A stretch of DNA of 7,456 nt from contig JAJTBL010000081.1 of assembly GCA_021286925.1 (NCBI GenBank), positions 1-7,456 on the forward strand. The letters run 5' to 3'. Each line of letters opens with the position of its first letter. The stretch's first letter is position 1. This document shows positions 1-5,965 of this stretch, piece after piece. The stretch is from Spirochaetia bacterium (GTDB lineage Bacteria > Spirochaetota > Spirochaetia > Treponematales > Rectinemataceae). The notes under the pieces were generated by a model, which was given only the letters and a program-made list of their open reading frames with translations, was not told where the DNA came from and ran no database searches. Position numbers and translations under genes: made by a program.

Positions 1-656
1 AGAATCAGAAGCACAGTAACCAGCGGGCTCGCGTTGAATATCGCCCCTGTGCCCTGCAATTGCTTCATTGCAAGAAAACCGAAAGCCAGCGGTGCAACCA
101 TCAAGGTCTCGACAGTAAGCCCTAGAAGTGGATCAAGCGCCAGCTGTTTTTTCAGCGCGCCGTATCCCGCGAATGTCACGGCGAGAAGCAAGCTGACCCA
201 GGGGACCGAACCATAGATGACAGCCGCGGCCAAAATTGCCAATGCCGCGACACTGACCGCGGCTTTTGTCCACACATCCGCCCGCTCCCTGAAAAAAAGC
301 ACGCCAAAGGCGACCGAAAGCAGCGGGTTGATGTAATACCCCAGCGCGGACTCGGTTATCCGCCCCGAATTGACCGCCCAAATGTAAATCCCCCAGTTGG
401 CTGTCACGACAATCGCGCAAGCAGCCACGCGCAGGACTTTTCGCGGCGATTTGAACAGCTCGCCGATCATGCCCAGCTGTTTTGTTGCGCCAAGCAGGAT
501 CAGGCAGAACACCGCTGCCCAAAAAATCCGGTGGCTTAAAATCTGCAGCGGCTCAACGGACTTGAGCATCTTCCAATACAGCGGGAACAGTCCCCACATG
601 CCGTACGCGAGAAAAGCAGCCAATGTGCCGCTGATTTTGCTTGTCTGGTTTTTCAT
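1..656 (-). CDS. rarD: EamA-family transporter RarD, N-terminal part (runs off the left edge)
   Basis: Inner-membrane permease of the drug/metabolite transporter superfamily (EamA, RarD subfamily). The true substrate of RarD proteins is not well established; the E. coli name refers to a chloramphenicol phenotype. Reading the minus strand from ATG at 656-654 gives 218 complete codons plus two bases, with no stop. RarD proteins are about 300 residues, so roughly the last third lies outside. Subfamily motifs seen: GLFPLYWKML (about 22-31), QILSHRIFW (38-46), NWGIYIWAVNSGRITESALG (87-106), then GYYINPLLSVAFGVLFFRER (106-125), and GLTVETLMVAPLAFGF (179-194). About seven hydrophobic segments are visible of the ten usual in the family. 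A modest ribosome binding site, AGGGA, lies upstream at about 663-667. It is divergent from livK with 294 bp between starts. Family assignment is strong; any functional link to the liv operon is inference. Confidence 0.88.
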   Translation of the reverse strand, partial: MKNQTSKISGTLAAFLAYGMWGLFPLYWKMLKSVEPLQILSHRIFWAAVFCLILLGATKQLGMIGELFKSPRKVLRVAACAIVVTANWGIYIWAVNSGRITESALGYYINPLLSVAFGVLFFRERADVWTKAAVSVAALAILAAAVIYGSVPWVSLLLAVTFAGYGALKKQLALDPLLGLTVETLMVAPLAFGFLAMKQLQGTGAIFNASPLVTVLLI

Positions 657-741
657 GGCTTTCCCTACTATAAAGTCGAATACCTGTATGCGTCGAGGTC
701 CGCACCGTGAATTTGAATAATAAATAAAATATTTTTGAAAG

Positions 742-779
742 ATTGAAATAAATATACAAAATATGAAGAATATTTCAAT
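742..779. repeat. 9-bp perfect inverted repeat with 20-bp spacer
   Basis: ATTGAAATA at 742-750 is the exact reverse complement of TATTTCAAT at 771-779. The repeat frames the candidate rarD -10 element and its right arm covers the candidate -35, so it could be a paired operator. The region is AT-rich, which raises the chance of coincidence. No regulator is identifiable in the window. Confidence 0.3.
751..778 (-). promoter_or_regulatory. Candidate sigma-70-type promoter for rarD
   Basis: On the minus strand, TTGAAA (plus-strand TTTCAA at 773-778) is followed after 16 bp by TATATT (plus-strand AATATA at 751-756). Each hexamer matches five of six consensus positions. It lies about 95 bp upstream of the rarD start and points toward it. 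The surroundings are very AT-rich, so chance matches are common. No transcript data support it. Confidence 0.3.
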
Positions 780-858
780 AAATGAAACATTGGTGTCAAA
801 TAGTAATCAATAATAATAGCACGACTTTGAAATTATGTCAAATTTTTATTGAAGAATC

Positions 859-894
859 TTGACTTCGCATTTTACATAGGTTTCTATCTATAAG
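859..894 (+). promoter_or_regulatory. Candidate promoter for the liv operon
   Basis: TTGACT at 859-864 is a good -35 match (five of six). The -10 is less clear: TTCTAT at 882-887 has the ideal 17-bp spacing but only three matches, while better TA-rich hexamers at 885-894 (TATCTA, TATAAG) sit at longer spacing. AT-rich sequence upstream could act as an UP element. It lies about 60-90 bp ahead of the livK start. Position and orientation fit, but the -10 is uncertain. Confidence 0.35.
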
Positions 895-911
895 TACGAG
901 TATTTTTCTAC

Positions 912-932
912 GTGAACCTGTACAGTGTTCAC
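912..932 (+). promoter_or_regulatory. Near-perfect palindrome in the livK leader (operator or RNA hairpin)
   Basis: GTGAAC at 912-917 and GTTCAC at 927-932 are exact inverted copies. Between them is CTGTACAG (918-925), itself a perfect 8-bp palindrome, plus one extra T at 926. The element sits 8 bp before the livK ribosome binding site and downstream of the candidate promoter, so it could be a repressor operator or fold as a leader hairpin next to the translation start. The regulator is unknown. Confidence 0.4.
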
Positions 933-940
933 AGTTTTGA

Positions 941-946
941 AGGAGG
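941..946 (+). promoter_or_regulatory. Strong Shine-Dalgarno site of livK
   Basis: AGGAGG, preceded by GA, lies four bases before ATG at 951. It decides the livK start: the in-frame GTG at 912 has no comparable site and would place 13 extra residues ahead of a normal signal peptide. Confidence 0.85.
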
Positions 947-950
947 AAGC

Positions 951-2072
951 ATGAAAAAGTTCACACTCGTTCTGTTGCTGGCCGTTTTGGCAGCATCTCT
1001 CGTATCGGCGCAGGACATCAAGATCGGCGGCGTAGGTCCTGTAACCGGTGAAGCGGCAACCTTCGGCGTATCCACGAAAAACGGCATGACCATGGCTGTT
1101 GAAGAATGGAATGCCAAGGGCGGCGTATTTGGCGGACGAAAAGCCAAATTGATTTTTGAAGACGACAAAGGCGACCCCGCTGAAGGCGCCACCGTCTACA
1201 CCAAGCTGATCCAGCAGGACGGCGTTGTAGCCATTGTCGGCACCGTCATGTCCAAGGTAACCCTGGCCGGCGCTCCGATCGCCCAGGCAAACGGCATCCC
1301 GATGATCAGCCCGACATCCACGAATGAAAAAGTCACCCTCGTCGGTGATTACATTTTCAGGGCATGCTTTATCGACCCATTCTAGGGAACAGTCGGCGCT
1401 TCATTCGCCTACAAAGACCTGAAAGCTAAAAAAGCCGCAGCCATATTCGATCTTGGAAACGACTATACCAAGGGACTGGCTGAAAACTTCAAAGCTACTT
1501 TTGAAAAGCTGGCTGGCAAGGGTTCTGTCGTTGCCTATGAAGGCCATCCATCCGGCGCGACCGATTTCAAAGCCCAGCTGACCAAAATTCTCAGCGCGAA
1601 ACCAGATGTTATCTATATCCCCGACTATTACAATGATGTCGGCCTCATCGCCAAGCAGGTACGGGAACTTGGATTCAAGGGTCCGCTCGTCGGCGGCGAT
1701 GGATGGGATTCACCCGACCTGGTCAAGATCGGCGGAACAGCGGTTGAAAACGGATTCTTCACCAACCACTACTCTGCGGCAGACACCCGCCCGATCGTCC
1801 AGGACTTTGTCAAAAAATACAAGGCCAAATTCGGCGCCGAACCTGACGCTCTCGCAGCCCTGGGCTATGATGCCATGTACATCATGCTCGACGCGATCAA
1901 GCGCGCCGGTTCAACCAAAGGCACCGCTATCCGCGACGCGCTGGTAAAAACCGATCTGAATGTCGTATCAGGCAGAGTAACCTTTGATGCGAACCGCAAC
2001 CCGGTCAAGTCCGCGGTTATCATCGAAATCAAGGACGGCAAGCAGGTCTATAAGACCACGGTAAATCCGTAA
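951..2072 (+). pseudogene. livK: Branched-chain amino-acid ABC transporter substrate-binding protein, interrupted by an in-frame TAG
   Basis: Periplasmic ligand-binding protein (LivJ/LivK, Peripla_BP_6 type) that would deliver leucine, isoleucine, valine or a related hydrophobic amino acid to LivHM. The start ATG at 951 follows a strong AGGAGG. Residues 1-20 are a signal peptide (MKKFTLVLLL, hydrophobic core, VSA before Q21). It lacks a lipobox Cys, so a soluble periplasmic protein is expected. The lobe I pattern IKIGGVGPVTGEAATFG is at 24-40. Codon 145 (1383-1385) is TAG, directly after IDPF and before GTVGA; family members as I recall them have Gln there (DPFQG), so one CAG-to-TAG change explains it. 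The frame then runs on without fault (YEGHPSGATDFKAQL, YNDVGLIAKQ, GGDGWDSPDL, ALGYDAMY) to TAA at 2070-2072, for 373 residues in all, normal for the family. Translation stopping at the TAG gives 144 residues, not a functional binder. Sequencing error cannot be excluded. Confidence 0.9.
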
Positions 2073-2087
2073 GGGCATGAAATCCCG

Positions 2088-2125
2088 TACTGCCCGGTCC
2101 TGGTGGATCGGGCAGTATCATTTTT
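2088..2125 (+). terminator. Hairpin with T-run between livK and livH (terminator, attenuator or mRNA stabiliser)
   Basis: The stem pairs 2088-2100 with 2105-2117. It is 13 bp with a single G-U wobble and a 4-nt loop (TGGT), followed by TCATTTTT. It lies 16 bp after the livK stop. Such a structure between binding-protein and permease genes commonly makes the binding protein more abundant, by partial termination or by protecting the 3' end of its mRNA. That role is inferred here. The T-run is short and interrupted, so partial termination is more likely than complete. Confidence 0.65.
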
Positions 2126-2136
2126 ACTGCATGACA

Positions 2137-2156
2137 CCTGCCAGCCTTCAGGCAGG
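2137..2156 (+). repeat. Small secondary hairpin in the livK-livH spacer
   Basis: CCTGCC (2137-2142) pairs with GGCAGG (2151-2156) around an 8-nt loop. It has no T-run. It may add to the folded structure of the 166-bp spacer. I saw no convincing promoter in the remaining spacer sequence up to livH. Confidence 0.35.
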
Positions 2157-2238
2157 CAAGATTCAAGATCAATTGCCAATCCATATTTTTTACGCGCATT
2201 GTCACCGAGTGAGCGGCATGCGCAGAAGGGAAACCTAA

Positions 2239-3150
2239 ATGGGATCAATTTTTAACGCCCAACAGATAGTTAACGGACTTCAGGTAGGCTCGATCTACGC
2301 GCTGATAGCCCTGGGCTACACCATGGTATATGGGATAGTCAGGCTGATCAACTTTGCGCATGGTGATTTTTTCATGATCGGCGCTTATGCGGCCTATGGC
2401 TCTTTTTTCATTTTTAATTCGATGCTTGCCGGAAAGCACGGCAGCATAGCTTTTCTTGTTCTCATTGTCTCGATGCTTGCCGGCGGTCTCATCGCCATGC
2501 TCGCAAACCAGCTTGCCTATAAACCGCTGAGGTATAAACCGAAGCTTTCTTCGCTTATCACTGCAATCGGCGTTTCAATGTTCCTCGAGTATTTCTTTTC
2601 AGCTTTGCCGATGATCGGACCTTCATACCGTTCCTTCCCTGATATCATCCCCAAGGTACAGATCAGTCTCGGATCAGCGACCATTTCCAACTATGTTGTT
2701 ATTGATATCGTGGTTGCTGCCGTTCTCATGATCGGATTGACCTTCCTGGTGCGGAAAACCGCGCTTGGCAAAGCGATGCGCGCAGTATCCCAGGACAAGG
2801 ATGCGGCACGTCTCATGGGGATCGATATTGAAAAAGTCATCGGCTTTACCTTCCTTATCGGCGGATCCTTCGCCGGAGCGGCGGGATTGCTGGCTGGCAT
2901 GACCTATCCTCGAATTTTCCCCTACATGGGCATCCAGCCTGGACTGAAGGCCTTTATTGCCGCGGTTCTGGGCGGAATCGGCAACATTCCGGGCGCTGTG
3001 CTTGGCGCTTACATCATGGGTTTGGCAGAGACATTCGCTTCAGCCTACAACTCATTGCTGGGTGAAGGTATTGCGTTCGCAATCCTGATCATCGTTCTGC
3101 TGGTTCGGCCGCGGGGACTCCTCGGCGAAAAAGTTGCTGACAAAATCTAG
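2239..3150 (+). CDS. livH: Branched-chain amino-acid ABC transporter permease LivH
   Basis: One of the two membrane subunits forming the translocation path of the hydrophobic amino-acid importer, paired with LivM. Its 303 residues are close to E. coli LivH (about 308). The family N-terminal pattern QQIVNGLQVGSIYALIALGY (8-27) runs into TMVYGIVRLINFAHGDFFMIGAY (28-50). The cytoplasmic coupling-loop pattern GKAMRAVSQDKDAARLMGID is at 177-196, and LGGIGNIPGAVLGAYIMGLAE at 244-264. About eight hydrophobic segments are visible. The start ATG at 2239 follows AGGG at 2227-2230. It is separated from livK by 166 bp containing a hairpin, and ends on TAG nine bases before livM. That TAG is in frame with livM, with three sense codons between. 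The gene is intact, so the permease is encoded even though livK is interrupted. Confidence 0.95.
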   Translation: MGSIFNAQQIVNGLQVGSIYALIALGYTMVYGIVRLINFAHGDFFMIGAYAAYGSFFIFNSMLAGKHGSIAFLVLIVSMLAGGLIAMLANQLAYKPLRYKPKLSSLITAIGVSMFLEYFFSALPMIGPSYRSFPDIIPKVQISLGSATISNYVVIDIVVAAVLMIGLTFLVRKTALGKAMRAVSQDKDAARLMGIDIEKVIGFTFLIGGSFAGAAGLLAGMTYPRIFPYMGIQPGLKAFIAAVLGGIGNIPGAVLGAYIMGLAETFASAYNSLLGEGIAFAILIIVLLVRPRGLLGEKVADKI

Positions 3151-3159
3151 GAGCGAACC

Positions 3160-4152
3160 ATGACCAAAGTCAAATTGCCAAAATTTCTGATTGCCTCAGT
3201 GGTATTCTATGCCATCATAGAGGCCCTTTTCAGACTGGAAGTGCTGAATGGTTACATCCTGCACATCATCAATCAGTCGCTCATCTTTGTCATCCTTGCG
3301 GCGAGCTTGAACCTCATCAACGGAATAACCGGACAGTTTTCGCTCGGGCACATGGGTTTTGCAGGTGTCGGCGCCTATGTTTCCGGAACGCTGACAACCA
3401 TTATACTGAAACTCAATCCGACAGTAACTTCCAACATGGGCATCTTCGTACTCTGCCTCCTGGCGGGTGGCGTAGCAGCTGCATTTATCGGCTTTCTCAT
3501 CGGTTTTCCCTCTCTGCGGCTGAAAGGCGATTACCTCGCCATCGTCACCCTGGGATTTGGCGAAATCATCCGAACTGTCTTCAATAATATCGATTATGTC
3601 GGCGGTCCGCGGGGTTTGCTCGGTATCCCCAAGTTTTCCAATTTCACTTTGATTTTTATCGCAGCGTTCCTGTTAATCGTTATAATGCGCAACATCATTC
3701 AGTCCTCACATGGACGCGCAATGCTTTCAATCCGTGAAAACGAGCTTGCTGCAGATCTTGTGGGTATCAATACAACCCAGTACAAAGTGATGGCGTTCAC
3801 GATCGGCGCTTTTTTCGCCGGCATCGCTGGCGGACTGCTTGCCCATCTAATCCAGCTTGCTCACCCAACACAATTCGGCTTTATAAAATCAGTCGAAGTT
3901 CTGATCATGATCTATGCTGGCGGCGTAGGCTCCATGACAGGCTCAATCATCGCTGCCTTCGGTCTTACATTCCTCTCTGAAGGGTTGCGCATCGGTATCA
4001 GAGCACTGGCTGATGCCACGAATCTTCCAATCGGCGGCGAGTGGCGAATGGTAATCTATTCGCTTCTGCTTATCTTTATCATGCTGTTCAGAACTGAAGG
4101 CCTCATGGGCACCAAGGAATCACGCATTATTAAAATTGAGGAGGCCGACTGA
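3160..4152 (+). CDS. livM: Branched-chain amino-acid ABC transporter permease LivM
   Basis: Second membrane subunit of the Liv importer. Its 330 residues are the common short form; E. coli LivM is longer because of an N-terminal extension absent here. Family motifs: SLNLINGITGQFSLGHMGFA (49-68), FPSLRLKGDYLAIVTLGFGE (116-135), GGPRGLLGIP (148-157), the coupling-loop region GRAMLSIRENELAADLVGIN (185-204), and GGVGSMTGSIIAA (254-266). Many hydrophobic segments span the protein. The ribosome binding site AGGAG (3149-3153) overlaps the livH stop and lies six bases before the ATG, which suggests translational coupling to livH. Its TGA stop overlaps the livG ATG by one base (TGATG). Nothing is broken or unusual in the coding sequence. 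Confidence 0.95.
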   Translation: MTKVKLPKFLIASVVFYAIIEALFRLEVLNGYILHIINQSLIFVILAASLNLINGITGQFSLGHMGFAGVGAYVSGTLTTIILKLNPTVTSNMGIFVLCLLAGGVAAAFIGFLIGFPSLRLKGDYLAIVTLGFGEIIRTVFNNIDYVGGPRGLLGIPKFSNFTLIFIAAFLLIVIMRNIIQSSHGRAMLSIRENELAADLVGINTTQYKVMAFTIGAFFAGIAGGLLAHLIQLAHPTQFGFIKSVEVLIMIYAGGVGSMTGSIIAAFGLTFLSEGLRIGIRALADATNLPIGGEWRMVIYSLLLIFIMLFRTEGLMGTKESRIIKIEEAD

Positions 4153-4922
4153 TGTCCGCATTGCTCAGTATCAAGAACATGACCCACTATTTCGGGGGTC
4201 TCCGCGCTGTATCGAATTTCAGCTATGACATCCCGCAGGGTACCATTTATGGGCTGATCGGTCCGAACGGCTCAGGCAAAACAACAACCTTCAATCTCAT
4301 TACCGGAATCTATACACCGACCGAAGGCAAGATTTTTTTCCAGGACAAAGAGATAACCGGCATGAAGCCGTATAAAATAGTCCAGACAGGAGTTGCCCGA
4401 ACCTTTCAGAACCTCAGGATTTTTTCAAACCTGACCGCGCTGGACAATATCCGCATTGCACGGCATTTCAATACTCGCTCAGGTCTTGTTTCATCAGTTC
4501 TCAGACTTCCGAGCTTCATGAATGAAGAGCGTCAGGTTAAAAAAGAGTCACGAGAACTTCTGGACCTGATGCACCTTTCAAGCCGCGCCAATGAGCTCGC
4601 CAAAAACCTTCCCTATGGAGAACTCAGGCGTCTTGAGATCGCGCGGGCTCTCGCAACAAAACCCAAACTTTTGCTCCTCGATGAGCCGGCAGCCGGCATG
4701 AATCCCAAGGAAGTTGAGGAACTCATGAGCCTTATCCTCCGAATCAGGAACGAGTTCAAGGTAACGGTCTTCCTTATCGAGCATCACATGCAGGTTGTCA
4801 TGGGCATCTGCGAATACCTCAAAGTTATCGACTTTGGGGAAACTATCGCTGAGGGTTTGCCTGAAGCCGTCGGCAAGGATCCCAAGGTTCTGGAAGCTTA
4901 TCTCGGGAAAAGGGGTGCATGA
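4152..4922 (+). CDS. livG: Branched-chain amino-acid ABC transporter ATP-binding protein LivG
   Basis: Cytoplasmic ATPase subunit that pairs with LivF and couples ATP hydrolysis to transport through LivHM. Its 256 residues match the usual LivG length. Motifs in order: Walker A GPNGSGKTT (37-45), Q-loop in RTFQN (Gln86), a signature region reading LPYGELRRLEIARAL (153-167), where LivG proteins carry a YG form instead of LSGGQ, Walker B LLLLDEP (173-179) followed by AAGMNP, and H-loop IEHH (His211). The C-terminus GETIAEG...VLEAYLG is typical of the family. The ribosome binding site GAGGAGG (4138-4144) lies inside livM, seven bases before the ATG. The start overlaps the livM stop by one base and the stop overlaps livF by four, so translation is probably coupled. 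All catalytic residues are present. Confidence 0.96.
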   Translation: MSALLSIKNMTHYFGGLRAVSNFSYDIPQGTIYGLIGPNGSGKTTTFNLITGIYTPTEGKIFFQDKEITGMKPYKIVQTGVARTFQNLRIFSNLTALDNIRIARHFNTRSGLVSSVLRLPSFMNEERQVKKESRELLDLMHLSSRANELAKNLPYGELRRLEIARALATKPKLLLLDEPAAGMNPKEVEELMSLILRIRNEFKVTVFLIEHHMQVVMGICEYLKVIDFGETIAEGLPEAVGKDPKVLEAYLGKRGA

Positions 4923-5626
4923 TGCTGGTAGTCAAAAATCTCAAAGTGAGTTATGGCAAGATAGAAGCCATCAAGGATGTATCCTTTGAAGTGCCCGATG
5001 GGAAAATAGTAACGCTTATCGGTGCCAACGGCGCTGGCAAAACAACGACGCTTCGAGCTATTTCCGGTCTGGAAAAGTGCGCGGCCGGTTCTATCGAATT
5101 TGACGGGAAAAACATTACGAATATGGAAGCGCACAAGCTGGTCCCGCTCGGGATTTCCCATGTTCCGGAAGGAAGAAAGATATTCCCGACACTTACGGTA
5201 CGGGAAAACCTCGAACTCGCCGGTTGGACGCTCAAAGACAAAAAGCTGATCAAGGAGCGGATGGAAGATGTCTTCGAAGTGTTCCCCAGGATCAAGGAAA
5301 GAGCCAACCAGCTCGGCGGCACCCTCTCTGGCGGTGAACAGCAGATGCTGGCTGTCGGCCGTGCGCTGGTCACAGGCGGCAAGATCCTGCTTCTGGATGA
5401 GCCTTCCATGGGTCTTGCTCCGGTTCTCGTCGATGAGATTTTTCATCAGATTGTCGAAATCAACAAGCGCGGCATGACAGTCTTGCTGGTCGAACAAAAC
5501 GCGGCCGAAGCTCTTGATATCGCAGATTTCGCCTATGTTTTGGAAGTCGGCTACACGACAATCAGCGGCACAGCTAAAGAAATCGCTGAGGATCCGCGCG
5601 TTCGCGAAGCCTATCTTGGAGTATAG
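4919..5626 (+). CDS. livF: Branched-chain amino-acid ABC transporter ATP-binding protein LivF
   Basis: Second ATPase subunit of the Liv importer, partner of LivG. Its 235 residues are normal for LivF. Motifs: Walker A GANGAGKTT (35-43), VPEGR (82-86) at the Q-loop position as is usual in LivF, ABC signature LSGGEQQ (136-142), Walker B ILLLDEP (156-162) with SMGLAP, and VEQNA (191-195), where Gln replaces the H-loop His as in other LivF proteins. Two ATGs sit in tandem at 4919 and 4922. AGGGG (4911-4915) is only three bases from the first but six from the second, so translation may start at 4922; the difference is one Met. The first ATG overlaps the livG stop (ATGA). It ends on TAG at 5624-5626 at the normal family C-terminus (VREAYLGV), followed by terminators. 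That supports TAG being a real stop in this genome. Confidence 0.96.
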   Translation: MMLVVKNLKVSYGKIEAIKDVSFEVPDGKIVTLIGANGAGKTTTLRAISGLEKCAAGSIEFDGKNITNMEAHKLVPLGISHVPEGRKIFPTLTVRENLELAGWTLKDKKLIKERMEDVFEVFPRIKERANQLGGTLSGGEQQMLAVGRALVTGGKILLLDEPSMGLAPVLVDEIFHQIVEINKRGMTVLLVEQNAAEALDIADFAYVLEVGYTTISGTAKEIAEDPRVREAYLGV

Positions 5627-5651
5627 CCGCAGTTCGGGAAGAACATCATTT

Positions 5652-5687
5652 TGCAGTGCAGCTTGCCGATATTGATATATCACTGCA
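5652..5687 (+). repeat. Inverted repeat downstream of livF
   Basis: TGCAGTG (5652-5658) and CACTGCA (5681-5687) are perfect inverted copies with a 22-nt loop. The loop holds AT-rich self-complementary sequence (GATAT and ATATC). It lies 25 bp after the livF stop and ahead of the main terminator. It could protect the 3' end of the liv mRNA. No T-run follows, so it is not a terminator by itself. Confidence 0.35.
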
Positions 5688-5703
5688 TAAAATTCGAAAT
5701 AAT

Positions 5704-5739
5704 AAAAAAAGCCGCGGGCTTCATGCTTCGCGGCTTTTT
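5704..5739. terminator. Bidirectional rho-independent terminator between livF and the alpha operon
   Basis: GCCGCG (5711-5716) pairs with CGCGGC (5729-5734). The stem extends through five A-T pairs (5706-5710 with 5735-5739), giving an 11-bp stem around a 12-nt loop. A seven-A run on the left and a five-T run on the right place a U-tract after the hairpin in either direction. It therefore serves both converging operons: liv from the left and rpoA-rplQ-zinc-ribbon gene from the right. Confidence 0.85.
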
Positions 5740-5742
5740 ATT

Positions 5743-5759
5743 GAGCCTGTCACAGGCTC
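5743..5759. repeat. Short hairpin beside the bidirectional terminator
   Basis: GAGCCTGT and ACAGGCTC are perfect 8-bp inverted arms around a single C (5743-5759). In RNA this would be about seven pairs with a 3-nt loop. It lies 20 bp after the stop of the minus-strand zinc-ribbon gene and immediately before the main terminator in that direction. It has no T-run and probably acts as an accessory 3'-end structure. Confidence 0.45.
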
Positions 5760-5779
5760 TTCATACGGCACTCGGTGTC

Positions 5780-5950
5780 TTATTTGGAATTGGCAAGCGT
5801 CGCTTTGCAGACTTTGCAAATTTTGGTTTTCTTGCCTTCGACTTCCTGCTCGTACAGCACTTTTACGCCATCACGCTTGCAAACGGGGCAGGTTCCGCGG
5901 CCGCTGCTTGGCAGTTCACGAACTCCTTTTCCTCTATGTGCTTTGGACAT
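5780..5950 (-). CDS. Small zinc-ribbon protein downstream of rplQ, function unknown
   Basis: A 56-residue reading frame, short enough to be missed by a 60-residue cutoff. It starts MSKAHRGKGVREL and has two Cys pairs, CPVC at 21-24 and CKVC at 45-48, spaced as a four-Cys zinc ribbon. The rest is rich in Lys and Arg and has no membrane segment, so a cytoplasmic protein binding RNA, DNA or ribosomes is plausible. A strong GGGAGG lies five bases before the ATG. The gene begins 15 bp after the rplQ stop on the same strand and ends on TAA 20 bp before the terminator hairpins, so it is almost certainly the last gene of the rpoA-rplQ operon. It does not match L32, L33 or L36 as I know them. I recall similar short proteins after rplQ in other spirochaetes but cannot verify this. 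Function should be left open. Confidence 0.82.
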   Translation of the reverse strand: MSKAHRGKGVRELPSSGRGTCPVCKRDGVKVLYEQEVEGKKTKICKVCKATLANSK

Positions 5951-5965
5951 ATGTTCCTCCCTGCC

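Noticed and set aside
133..522. Minus-strand open frame of 129 codons at the left edge
   Set aside because: It is out of frame with the rarD reading (656 down to 1), which gives a continuous transporter with clear RarD motifs. The other frame is a shadow.
689..704. Imperfect palindrome with TGCG and CGCA ends in the rarD leader
   Set aside because: Only four bases pair at each end and the interior does not match, so it is not distinguishable from chance.
912..950. Upstream GTG start for livK at 912
   Set aside because: It would put 13 residues before a normal signal peptide and lacks a ribosome binding site, whereas ATG at 951 has AGGAGG at the right distance. The GTG is part of the palindrome.
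1383..1385. Genome-wide reassignment of TAG to Gln, or pyrrolysine at this codon
   Set aside because: livH and livF end on TAG at their normal family lengths, so TAG acts as a stop. The expected residue is Gln, not a catalytic position, so pyrrolysine has no rationale.
1606..1947. Open frame of 113 codons inside the second half of livK in another frame
   Set aside because: Its Ser/Thr/Pro-rich product is a typical shadow, and the livK frame through the same bases reads a clean Peripla_BP_6 C-terminal domain.
1875..2072. Internal in-frame ATG giving a 65-residue C-terminal livK fragment as a separate gene
   Set aside because: It is only the tail of the binding protein, with no sign of an independent gene. 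A restart here could not give a working binding domain.
4898..5683. Long antisense open frame (261 codons) opposite livF
   Set aside because: livF on the plus strand has every expected ATPase motif and operon overlap. The antisense product shows no recognisable domain and is explained by codon bias leaving few stops on the opposite strand.
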